This document shows positions 8,220-15,537 of a stretch of 29,153 bases of DNA, piece by piece. The notes below the pieces were generated by a model, which was not told where the DNA came from, did no database searches, and was given only the letters and a program-made list of their open reading frames with translations. The DNA comes from CAYZEZ01 sp964477295 (lineage in GTDB: Bacteria; Bacteroidota; Bacteroidia; Bacteroidales; SM23-62). The position numbers and the translations under genes are program-made. Each line of letters opens with the position of its first letter. Position 1 is the first letter of the stretch. Location: assembly GCA_964477295.1 (NCBI GenBank), contig CAYZEZ010000019.1, positions 1-29,153 of the forward strand, given 5' to 3'.

Positions 8220-9167
8220 ATGAAACGATTTCTACTTTTCTTAGCACTGCTTACGGGTATCCTATTATCCGCTCAGGCACAACGGATGCTCACAACCGGG
8301 TCCCTGTTTAAGGAAATGATTGACCTGGAAGGGCTTTCATCCATTCCCGATCCCTGGTACCAAATGGTGCAATATTCGTCTTACGATCACCGGAGCACGC
8401 TACCCGGGGGACCCGAATGGTGGGCCAACTCGGATGGATTCGGAGGGGAACCCGAACCTAATTTCGAGGAGGTTATCAGTTATGATCCGGAAACAGGTGA
8501 TGGGGAATTTGTTATTGCTGATGTGGAAGGACCAGGTGCCATTGTAAGGCTCTGGTCAGCTGCGATAAACGGAGAGGTTAAAATGTATATCGATAACATG
8601 AACGAGCCGGAATATGAAGGCTCTGCCAAGACTTTCTTTTCAAGGATATACGACTATTTCCCGAAACCGGATAAAGTCAATAAAGATGTTTTCGAGAAAG
8701 CATTTTACCAGAGAGATGCCTGCTATACGCCTATGCTTTTTACGGAACGGCTGCGCATAGTCTGGAAGGGTAACCTGGAAAATTTACATTTTTACCAGAT
8801 GCAGGTGAGATTATATAACGATTATACTATGGTGGTACCCTTTAGTCCTGAGGATATCTTTCAGTACAGCGATGTGATCAATGAGGTAGCTGCTGTACTG
8901 GCTGATCCAGATAAGGAATTTCCTTATTCAAAGGGTGGTAAAAAGAACTCAATTAATCCAAGCGTGAAAAAAGGTGAAACACAGGAAGTACTGGTACTGG
9001 ATGGACCTGCGGTAATAGAAAAGCTTGTTTTGAAAGTGGAGGCTGGCAATCTGGATAAGGCATTGAGGCAAACCATTATGCACATTTTCTTCGACGATTT
9101 TCCATGGGCGCAGGTCCAGGCACCGGTAGGAGACTTTTTCGGAGCCGCACCCGGGATCAATCCCTAA
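8220..9167 (+). CDS. GH172 (DUF2961) large form, N-terminal part up to in-frame TAA
   Basis: A signal peptide (MKRFLLFLALLTGILLSAQA) leads into the N-terminal half of a large DUF2961 enzyme. Visible landmarks are SSYDHRSTLPGGPEWWANSDGF (split here as SSYDHRS and GPEWWANSDGF), IADVEGPGAIVRLW (about 99-112), and a second jelly-roll half ending VQAPVGDFFGAAPGINP. The frame is then closed by TAA at 9165-9167, in the middle of the family's GINPY..LPFTV segment. The domain plainly continues in the same frame downstream, so this is not a natural end: both glutamates of the active site lie after the stop. A truncated product would be inactive. It sits 80 bases after the MBL-fold gene. Confidence 0.85.
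   Translation: MKRFLLFLALLTGILLSAQAQRMLTTGSLFKEMIDLEGLSSIPDPWYQMVQYSSYDHRSTLPGGPEWWANSDGFGGEPEPNFEEVISYDPETGDGEFVIADVEGPGAIVRLWSAAINGEVKMYIDNMNEPEYEGSAKTFFSRIYDYFPKPDKVNKDVFEKAFYQRDACYTPMLFTERLRIVWKGNLENLHFYQMQVRLYNDYTMVVPFSPEDIFQYSDVINEVAAVLADPDKEFPYSKGGKKNSINPSVKKGETQEVLVLDGPAVIEKLVLKVEAGNLDKALRQTIMHIFFDDFPWAQVQAPVGDFFGAAPGINP
9165..9167 (+). other. in-frame TAA inside GH172 gene (codon 316)
   Basis: Codons read GGG ATC AAT CCC TAA CAA ACG CTT CCT, giving GINP-stop-QTLPFTVEPDG. Both sides are conserved GH172 sequence in one frame. Tyr is the expected residue after GINP in this family, so TAT or TAC to TAA is the simplest change. Confidence 0.8.
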
Positions 9168-10316
9168 CAAACGCTTCCTTTTACAGTGGAACCGGATGGC
9201 ACCATGACCTGCAGGTATGTGATGCCGTTTGAAAGTTCATGCAAAATACTTTTTGAAAACCTTGGGGATCAGGATGTTACTGTTACGGGAAGTGTGAGAT
9301 CAAATGATTACAGTTGGGACCGTAACAGCATGCATTTCAGGGCACGCTGGAGGGTCAATAACAACCTCCAACCATCTGTTTATAATACGTACGATGTCCC
9401 GTTTCTGATGGCCGTTGGTCAGGGAACTTATGTAGGAACTACTTCCATCGTGCTGAATCCTGCCGATGTTCCTTCCTCGTGGGGTAACTGGTGGGGCGAA
9501 GGAGATGAAAAGGTTTTTGTCGATTTTGGAGAAGTCCCTAGTCTTTTCGGGACAGGTTCAGAAGATTATTACAACTATTCATGGTCCTCCCCTGATATCT
9601 TTTTCTATCCGTACTGCGGTCAGCCCCGTAATGACGGACCCGGCAACAGGGGATTTGTCACCAATTACCGCTGGCATATCCTCGATCCGATACCATTCAA
9701 GGAAGAGATCAGGTTCTATATGGAGCTGTTTACTCACAGACCGACTCCCGGGTTATCTTATGCCCGGATCGGGTACCATTATGCCAGGCCCGGATTGACT
9801 GACGACCATTTTCCTATAATGCCTGAGGATGTCAGGCCACTTGAATTGCCACCTAACTGGCAGCCAGTTGCGTCACATGGATCGAGGAATTCACTATTTT
9901 ACCAGGCAGAAGATATCATCACCTCAAATCCATCTTATCAGATTTACAGAGGCAATCTATGGGCCGCGGGAGAATTGTTGGCTTGGAAGCCCGAATCAAA
10001 CGGTGAATCCCTGAATTTTCAGATCCCTGTACCTGGGGACGGAAAGTACAGGATCTGGTTCACTGCGGCACTTACTCCGAATTCAGGCAAATTAAGTGCA
10101 TCGTTGAATGGGAATCCAACCAACTTCTCAGGCGGAGTATCAGAGATTGACCTGTTTGTACCCTACAGGACACTATCACGAAATTTCTCACTGGAAACTG
10201 TTGAACTGAAAAAAGCCACCAACCTGGAGATCACTATCCATTACACTGGTTCAGATTCAGGCAGCCGGGAACCCGAGATCGGTCTTGACTTCATCTGGCT
10301 CCAGAAGTTAGAATAA
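9168..10316 (+). CDS. GH172 large form, C-terminal part after in-frame TAA
   Basis: This is the same frame as the preceding part. It begins QTLPFTVEPDGTMTCRYVMPF, which is internal domain sequence; the GTG at 9186 is not a credible natural start (no leader, no signal for export). It carries the catalytic region NWWGEGDEK and GTGSEDYYNYSW. The likely catalytic glutamates, at overall residues 427 and 448, are 21 apart, the spacing of the characterised GH172 enzyme. The DUF2961 core ends near GYHYARPG. From about residue 555 a beta-sandwich follows (FYQAEDIITSNP to GLDFIWLQKLE) that resembles a carbohydrate-binding module. Reconstructed length is 698 codons before the final TAA, which is normal for the large form. 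It is followed by the GH51-like gene. Confidence 0.82.
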   Translation, partial: QTLPFTVEPDGTMTCRYVMPFESSCKILFENLGDQDVTVTGSVRSNDYSWDRNSMHFRARWRVNNNLQPSVYNTYDVPFLMAVGQGTYVGTTSIVLNPADVPSSWGNWWGEGDEKVFVDFGEVPSLFGTGSEDYYNYSWSSPDIFFYPYCGQPRNDGPGNRGFVTNYRWHILDPIPFKEEIRFYMELFTHRPTPGLSYARIGYHYARPGLTDDHFPIMPEDVRPLELPPNWQPVASHGSRNSLFYQAEDIITSNPSYQIYRGNLWAAGELLAWKPESNGESLNFQIPVPGDGKYRIWFTAALTPNSGKLSASLNGNPTNFSGGVSEIDLFVPYRTLSRNFSLETVELKKATNLEITIHYTGSDSGSREPEIGLDFIWLQKLE

Positions 10317-10393
10317 TTGCCGTCGGTTCTAAGGTCGGATTACAGGAAACACCACCACATTAACTAAGAATTAAAAACCAAGAACGAGGAACT

Positions 10394-11938
10394 ATGAAGG
10401 CACAATCACGCAGAAGCTTCTTAAAAAGCACATCAGCAGTAGCAACCGCCGGTATCTTATCTTCCAATCTCCCCCTCCTCTCCTGCGCCGGCAGTGCAGG
10501 CCAGGTTTCCGGTGGAGCGATTAAGATCAATCCGGTACCATTGTTCGATCTTTCACCCTACCTCTACATGCAATTCATGGAACCCCTGGGCGTGACCGAT
10601 GGTTCAGTGGATGCTGCATGGGACTTCATAAACGACCGGTGGAGGGAGGACCTGATCGATATCACAAAAGACCTGGCTCCCACCCTGATCCGCTGGGGAG
10701 GATGTTTTGTATCCTATTACAGGTGGAAAGAAGGTATCGGCCCGCAGAATGAACGCAAACCCATGTTCAACCTGCTCTGGGGAGGAATTTACAATAACCA
10801 GGTGGGTACCCATGAGTTTGCAGACTTCTGCCAGCAGGTTGGCGCAGATGCCCTGATCTGTGTTAACTTCGAATCAGACGGACGGATGCACTGGGCCAAT
10901 CCTCCCAAAGGAGGTTCCCGCCTGGGTGATGCAAAGGAGGCAGCCGAATGGGTCGATTACTGTAATAATCCTTCCAATTCACTGCGAATTATACATGGTC
11001 ATCCGGATCCATACAATGTAAAACTATGGCAGCTTGGGAATGAAACCTCCTATGATCCCAACGGGATGGACTGTGATACGGCATGTCAGAAAAGCATTGA
11101 ATTTGCAACAGCCATGCGGGAAAGGGATCCCGAAATTCAATTCATCGGATGGGGAGACTCAGGATGGGCCAAACCAATGTATGAAAAAGCAGGCGAACAT
11201 TTACAATACCTGTCTTTCCATAATGGATATGGGCCAGGGGGAAAAGATTCACCACTCCGGGGAATTGAGTACCGGAAAGACTGGGACAAAACATGGGCAT
11301 TTTTTATGGAATCATTCAAACAGCCAGAGAATAAGATCATGGAAATAAGGGAAGAAACGGAGGAACTGGATATTCCGCTGGCTATAACGGAAGGTCATTT
11401 CTTCCTCCCGGGCAGGAACAGGTGCGAAGCACTTTCGACCTGGGCTGCGGCCGTATCCAATGCACGGATACTGAACATGTTTGAACGAAACGGAGATAAA
11501 ATAAAAATAGCCACCATAGCAGATTTCTGCGGCACACGCTGGCAGAACAATGCAGTGATGATGCCCGTCCCGGGTGGACAGTCCTTCCTGATGCCAGTGG
11601 CCATGATCATGCAACTTTACAGGAAACATACCGGCGATCAATTTGTTGAGGTGAGCCAGTCCCCGGGTGACCTGGATATCACAGCCAGCCTGACCGGAAA
11701 TAAACTATTCCTTCATGTGGTTAACACCAATAAGGACAGCTCGGTCCGAACCAGTATCGATATTGCTGAAAAACCCTTTAAATCGGGCCGTTCTTTCACC
11801 ATTGCACTCGATCCTGCCTATGAGGTTTTCGAACACAAACCGGATATCACCAGTCCAAAAGAGGAAGAACTGGCACAGGATGGAAGCCTTGTTATACCGG
11901 CAGCATCAGTCAGTGCCATAGAAATTGATCTGAAATAA
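10394..11938 (+). CDS. GH51-like alpha-L-arabinofuranosidase, Tat-exported
   Basis: The 514-residue protein starts with a twin-arginine signal (S5-R6-R7-S-F-L-K) and a hydrophobic stretch ending LPLLSC, so it is likely a Tat substrate and possibly lipid-anchored at Cys31. A TIM-barrel follows with clan GH-A landmarks: LIRWGGCFVSYYRW (about 98-111), the acid/base strand KLWQLGNETS with Glu217, and the nucleophile strand AITEGHF with Glu333. A C-terminal beta domain runs from about residue 420, as in GH51. GH51 enzymes release arabinofuranose from arabinan or arabinoxylan and some act on other glycans. The two GH172 genes upstream, also furanoside-specific, fit that role. The exact subfamily is uncertain. 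Confidence 0.82.
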   Translation: MKAQSRRSFLKSTSAVATAGILSSNLPLLSCAGSAGQVSGGAIKINPVPLFDLSPYLYMQFMEPLGVTDGSVDAAWDFINDRWREDLIDITKDLAPTLIRWGGCFVSYYRWKEGIGPQNERKPMFNLLWGGIYNNQVGTHEFADFCQQVGADALICVNFESDGRMHWANPPKGGSRLGDAKEAAEWVDYCNNPSNSLRIIHGHPDPYNVKLWQLGNETSYDPNGMDCDTACQKSIEFATAMRERDPEIQFIGWGDSGWAKPMYEKAGEHLQYLSFHNGYGPGGKDSPLRGIEYRKDWDKTWAFFMESFKQPENKIMEIREETEELDIPLAITEGHFFLPGRNRCEALSTWAAAVSNARILNMFERNGDKIKIATIADFCGTRWQNNAVMMPVPGGQSFLMPVAMIMQLYRKHTGDQFVEVSQSPGDLDITASLTGNKLFLHVVNTNKDSSVRTSIDIAEKPFKSGRSFTIALDPAYEVFEHKPDITSPKEEELAQDGSLVIPAASVSAIEIDLK

Positions 11939-11943
11939 GATTG

Positions 11944-11976
11944 AACCTCCTCGCACCCGTACCTCGCAACTTAATT
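11944..11976 (+). other. intergenic string of degenerate CTCGCAC/CTCGCAAC units
   Basis: CCTCCTCGCACCCGTACCTC continued by GCAACTTAATT contains repeated units of the form CTCGCAC, CCCGTAC and CTCGCAAC, followed by a T/A tail. A near copy (CTCGTACCTCGTAACCCGCAACTAATT) precedes the C69 peptidase gene at 15500-15532. Confidence 0.4.
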
Positions 11977-11988
11977 TGACAGTCAAAT
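11974..11988. promoter_or_regulatory. perfect 15-base palindrome over the esterase start codon
   Basis: ATTTGAC-A-GTCAAAT is a perfect odd palindrome. Its last two bases are the first two of the ATG at 11987. Its position could suit a repressor operator or a small translation-blocking hairpin. It is too short and A/T-rich to be certain it is not chance. Confidence 0.3.
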
Positions 11989-13099
11989 GAAAACAACAAT
12001 TCGTTTATTATTTTTCCTGGCGTTCATTATCCAGCCGGCATGCAAAAAACAGGAAACAGGAGATCCGGAAACTGAAAAATTACAGAAATTCCTGATTACC
12101 AAACCTGAACTCGTCCTGGAATACAATCATGATCCGGGAGAAAGAAAACTGTCTTTTAAAAATTCACATCTCCCACCGGATGAGTGGAGAGAAAAAGCAC
12201 GCGAGAAGCTGGCAGAGATACTGAATGTAACCTTCCCTGCACCTGGTGAAGTAAATGAGCTCAGATCAACTGTTTATCAGGGAGTTACAATACATGCCCT
12301 GGTAATGGAAATAGATGAAAACCTTTCCATCCCCGCCTACCTGCTCGAACCTGCAACAATCACAAAATCAGCAGTCATTGCTATCCATGGACATGGATCG
12401 GTAGAGCCGGCTATTGGTCTGGCCGACGATTACCACCATATGTTCGCCCTTGAACTGGCCAGGGCAGGCCACCTTGTACTCGCCCCGGAGTTAAGGGGTT
12501 TCAGTACGCTGGCCGACCTGGCAGCCCATAAGGAAATTAACAGGCTGGATTATTGGGTCAGCTATAGTCAGTTTACCCTTGTCACAGATGGTTTCCTGTA
12601 TGGCAGCACCCTGATCGGTGAAACAGTGGATGACCTGCTCAGGTGGGAGGAGTGGCTTGCAGCTGAATATTCTGTTAAAACACTGGATGTGACCGGTATT
12701 TCCTATGGAGGAGACCTGGCTATCACCTACCCTGTCTTCAGTAAGCGCACCGGGAGAATTTTTGCCAGTGGAACACTTGGTTCTTTTGACCTGATATTCC
12801 AGCGTTGTTATAATGCTCCGGCCCATTGCATTCCGGGAATACTTGAGTGGATGGACCGAAGCGATATTGCCGGAATGTGCGCACCCTCTCCGATAGTCAT
12901 TCATTATGGTGAACTTGACGTCCCCAGCGAGACCAACGCCTCGGCTTCGTATAATGAATCGGTACCGCAATCAATGGAGGAACTCAGGGAGATCTATGCT
13001 GCATTTGATGCCGAAAACGTTGTAAAATTAATGGTGACCAGGGATTCTCATCACGAAATGGATATTCCCAGACTCATTAAATTTTTCAATGATAATTGA
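11987..13099 (+). CDS. alpha/beta-hydrolase (acetyl esterase-like) lipoprotein
   Basis: The N-terminal signal ends in IIQPAC, so Cys19 is the likely lipidated residue of this 370-residue protein. The alpha/beta-hydrolase fold begins near residue 118. The oxyanion strand is VIAIHGHGSVEP (130-141). The nucleophile elbow is G237-I-S239-Y-G-G, the acid Asp311 is in YGELDVPSE and the base His355/His356 is in TRDSHHEMD. A Cys/His-rich insertion (RCYNAPAHCIPGILEW) sits between nucleophile and acid. Sequence style fits the dienelactone hydrolase/acetylxylan esterase group, so de-acylation of the glycan attacked by the upstream GH172 and GH51 enzymes is a reasonable inference. It lies 48 bases after the GH51-like gene and 31 before the kinase fusion. 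Confidence 0.82.
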   Translation: MKTTIRLLFFLAFIIQPACKKQETGDPETEKLQKFLITKPELVLEYNHDPGERKLSFKNSHLPPDEWREKAREKLAEILNVTFPAPGEVNELRSTVYQGVTIHALVMEIDENLSIPAYLLEPATITKSAVIAIHGHGSVEPAIGLADDYHHMFALELARAGHLVLAPELRGFSTLADLAAHKEINRLDYWVSYSQFTLVTDGFLYGSTLIGETVDDLLRWEEWLAAEYSVKTLDVTGISYGGDLAITYPVFSKRTGRIFASGTLGSFDLIFQRCYNAPAHCIPGILEWMDRSDIAGMCAPSPIVIHYGELDVPSETNASASYNESVPQSMEELREIYAAFDAENVVKLMVTRDSHHEMDIPRLIKFFNDN

Positions 13100-13130
13100 T
13101 AAATTGTGACATTGAAAATTCATTCAGGGT

Positions 13131-14546
13131 ATGGTTTCAACCAGTAGCAATATGCAGGCCTTTATGCCCCGGTTCTCACCAGATAGGATCAGGGAAATTG
13201 TCAGGAAATTGTATGGCATGGAGACAGAGGTAAAACTCCTCGACAGCTATATCGACCAGAATTTTCATCTTCAGACAGGTACAGGAGAACACTATGTCTT
13301 AAAGATCCAGAACAGGAAGGAGGATCCGGAACTGATTACAGGGCAACAGTCTGCAATCCAGCACCTTAATGACCATACTCCCTATACCTTTCAGCAAATC
13401 AGGTCAACCCTGTCTGCAAAAAACATCGGGGTGATCCGGGACCGGGATGATCAATTTTATCACTGTTGGATGGTTAGTTACCTGCCGGGTACATTCCTGG
13501 CTGATGTCAGGGAACATTCAGACCAGCTCTGTTATGGATTGGGAAGAATGCTGGGATATATGGATAAGGCTCTTGAACTCTTCGATCACCCGGTTTTTAA
13601 GAGATACATCCGGTGGGATCTCAGGAATGCCCTTGACGTAAGATCCCGGATGGGAAGTATTTCATCTTTCCGGAAAAGAAATATCATCAGCCATTTCCTG
13701 AATCAGTATGAATCTTACGTCGTCCCACTTTTGCCCGATCTTAAAAAAGGGATCATCCACAATGATGCAAACGATTATAATGTGCTGGTGGATACCGGGA
13801 AAGACATGGTGACAGGCATCATCGATTTTGGTGATATGGTATATACCGAGATTATCAATGAACTTGCAGTGGCACTGGCATATATCATGATGCATAAGGA
13901 TGATCCGATGGAACCGGCTGTATCTGTTGTGGGTAGCTACAATAAAATATTTCCACTTCATGAAAAAGAGCTGTCTGTACTCTTTCACCTGATTGCAGCA
14001 AGACTATGCATTTCTGCGGTTTTCTCCGCCATTGACCACCAGCAGAATCCGGAAAATGAATACATTCAGATCTCAGAACGGGCTGCCTGGGATCTGCTGG
14101 AAAAGATTATTGCTATTGATCCATTCAGGGCGGAAAACCTGTTTCGAAATGCCTGTGATATGAGCCTGAAAATCCGTCCCGGAAAAAGCAAATCAGATAT
14201 ACTGAAAGCAAGAGGTAATTCCCTCGGCAAATCGCTGTCGGCAACTTATGAATCCCCTTTAAAGATTATAAAGGGGCAATACCAGTACATGTTTGACGAA
14301 GATGGAAGAACATACCTTGATACGGTAAATAATGTTTGTCATATCGGGCATTGCCATCCACGCACCCTTGAAGCTGCCCGGCAGCAATCAGCGTTGTTGA
14401 ATACCAATACCCGCTACCTCCACGACAACATCATTGAGTATGCTGAAAAATTAACCGCCACCCTCCCTGATCCGCTCAATGTTTGCTTTTTTACAAATTC
14501 CGGGAGCGAAGCCAATGAACTGGCCCTGAGGATGGCCAAAGTGTAA
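13131..14546 (+). CDS. APH-family kinase plus start of phospho-lyase, up to in-frame TAA
   Basis: Residues 1-345 form an aminoglycoside phosphotransferase/choline kinase-fold domain of the hydroxylysine-kinase type. YVLKIQNR has the ATP-binding Lys58. The catalytic loop is H210-N-D212-A-N-D-Y-N217 and the metal-binding motif is IDFGD with Asp232. After a linker of about 35 residues a class III aminotransferase-fold domain begins (YMFDEDGRTYLDTVNNVCHI, then GHCHP) and reaches NSGSEANELALRMAKV. There TAA at 14544-14546 interrupts it; the fold continues downstream in the same frame. A kinase fused to its phospho-lyase would phosphorylate a hydroxy- or ethanolamine-type amine and then eliminate phosphate and ammonia. 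Substrate (5-hydroxylysine or ethanolamine) is not resolved. Confidence 0.85.
   Translation: MVSTSSNMQAFMPRFSPDRIREIVRKLYGMETEVKLLDSYIDQNFHLQTGTGEHYVLKIQNRKEDPELITGQQSAIQHLNDHTPYTFQQIRSTLSAKNIGVIRDRDDQFYHCWMVSYLPGTFLADVREHSDQLCYGLGRMLGYMDKALELFDHPVFKRYIRWDLRNALDVRSRMGSISSFRKRNIISHFLNQYESYVVPLLPDLKKGIIHNDANDYNVLVDTGKDMVTGIIDFGDMVYTEIINELAVALAYIMMHKDDPMEPAVSVVGSYNKIFPLHEKELSVLFHLIAARLCISAVFSAIDHQQNPENEYIQISERAAWDLLEKIIAIDPFRAENLFRNACDMSLKIRPGKSKSDILKARGNSLGKSLSATYESPLKIIKGQYQYMFDEDGRTYLDTVNNVCHIGHCHPRTLEAARQQSALLNTNTRYLHDNIIEYAEKLTATLPDPLNVCFFTNSGSEANELALRMAKV
14544..14546 (+). other. in-frame TAA inside kinase/phospho-lyase fusion (codon 472)
   Basis: Codons read ATG GCC AAA GTG TAA ACG GGT GGT TCT GAA. 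This gives ALRMAKV-stop-TGGSEIIAIDHAYHG, conserved on both sides in one frame. The eukaryotic phospho-lyases have Tyr-Thr-Gly at this place (LAR.YTG), so the lost residue is most likely Tyr. Confidence 0.8.
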
Positions 14547-15452
14547 ACGGGTGGTTCTGAAATTATTGCTATTGACCATGCATACCATGGCAATACCAAT
14601 GCCGCGTTAGATGTCAGCCCTTACAAATTCAATGGCCCTGGTGGCTCCGGTTGTCCTGAACATACCCATGTAGTTCCGATACCTGATGTTTACCGGGGCG
14701 GAGTTAAACAATATGCAGATTATGTGTCTCAGAGCATTCAGGGAATAAGGGGAAAAGGTCTGAATCCGGCAGGTTTTATTGCAGAGTCAGTGGCAGGGGT
14801 GGCAGGGCAAATCTTCTGGCCGGAGAATTACCTGAAAGAAGCATTTCAATTTATTCGTGAAGCCGGGGGAGTGTGCATTGCCGATGAAGTCCAGGTAGGT
14901 TTTGGACGTATCGGGACCCACATGTGGGGATTTGAAACACAGGAAGTAGTACCGGATATCGTTACCCTTGGTAAGCCTATCGGCAACGGTCATCCGATCG
15001 GGGCGGTGATTACAACAAAAGAAATAGCCGGGGCATTTGATAATGGAATGGAATATTTCAATACATTCGGCGGCAATCCTGTATCTTGTGCCATTGGCCT
15101 GGCCGTCCTGGAAGTGATTGAGGAGGAAGGGCTGCAAAAGCACGCACTGGAGGTGGGTAATTATTTCAAAAACTCTTTGGATCAGTTAAGTTCACAATTC
15201 AATCTTATTGGCGATGCCAGGGGATTGGGATTGTTTCTCGGGATTGAGTTTGTCACGGACAGGAAAACCCGGGAACCGGCTTATAAAGAGGCTGCTGTGA
15301 TCAGTGAAAGGATGAAAGATGAAGGTGTCCTCACCAGTGTTGACGGCTATTTACACAACGTAATTAAAATTAAACCTCCCATGCCATTTAACAGGAACAA
15401 CGTGGATCAATACATCCAATCCCTTGGAGACGTTTTAAAGAAAATGACGTAA
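14547..15452 (+). CDS. class III aminotransferase-fold phospho-lyase, part after in-frame TAA
   Basis: This continues the fusion in the same frame from codon 473: TGGSEIIAIDHAYHGNTNAA, then LDVSPYKFNGPGG and HTHVVPIPDVYRG. The GTG at 14724 is internal and would drop the substrate-binding DHAYHG segment. Pyridoxal phosphate features are intact: IADEVQVGFGRIGTHMW with the cofactor-contacting Asp, TLGKPIGNGHPIG with Lys615 (overall numbering) for the Schiff base, and EYFNTFGGNPVSCA. The sequence is closer to the AGXT2L-type ammoniophospholyases (PHYKPL, ETNPPL) than to transaminases such as ornithine or GABA aminotransferase. Total reconstructed length is 773 codons. The C69 peptidase gene follows after 85 bases. 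Confidence 0.83.
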   Translation, partial: TGGSEIIAIDHAYHGNTNAALDVSPYKFNGPGGSGCPEHTHVVPIPDVYRGGVKQYADYVSQSIQGIRGKGLNPAGFIAESVAGVAGQIFWPENYLKEAFQFIREAGGVCIADEVQVGFGRIGTHMWGFETQEVVPDIVTLGKPIGNGHPIGAVITTKEIAGAFDNGMEYFNTFGGNPVSCAIGLAVLEVIEEEGLQKHALEVGNYFKNSLDQLSSQFNLIGDARGLGLFLGIEFVTDRKTREPAYKEAAVISERMKDEGVLTSVDGYLHNVIKIKPPMPFNRNNVDQYIQSLGDVLKKMT

Positions 15453-15499
15453 GCTTTATCGATAAATTTTAATTTTATAATGAGACTGAAATAGCATAA

Positions 15500-15532
15500 T
15501 CTCGTACCTCGTAACCCGCAACTAATTTTATA
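15500..15532 (+). other. intergenic string of degenerate CTCGTAC/CTCGTAAC units
   Basis: CTCGTACCTCGTAACCCGCA, continued by ACTAATTTTAT, is made of three or four variants of one 7-8 base unit with a T/A tail, very like the string at 11944-11976. It lies directly before the C69 peptidase start. It could be leader sequence or a relic of a simple repeat. Confidence 0.4.
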
Positions 15533-15537
15533 TAACC

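Noticed and set aside
9160..9175. A viral-type leaky stop context (UAG CAR YYA) at the GH172 stop.
   Set aside because: The following codons are CAA ACG CTT, which do not fit CAR YYA, and the other two sites (ACG GGT, AAC TTA) share no context with it.
9186..10316. An independent gene starting at the GTG at 9186.
   Set aside because: It begins inside a conserved DUF2961 segment, has no signal peptide, and is in frame with the upstream part; it is the second half of one gene.
12491..12970. A 159-codon minus-strand ORF opposite the esterase gene.
   Set aside because: It lies wholly inside a gene with clear catalytic motifs on the other strand and has no recognisable domain; it is a frame shadow.
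14724..15452. A separate aminotransferase gene starting at the GTG at 14724.
   Set aside because: It would lack the DHAYHG substrate/cofactor region, which is encoded just upstream in the same frame back to the TAA.
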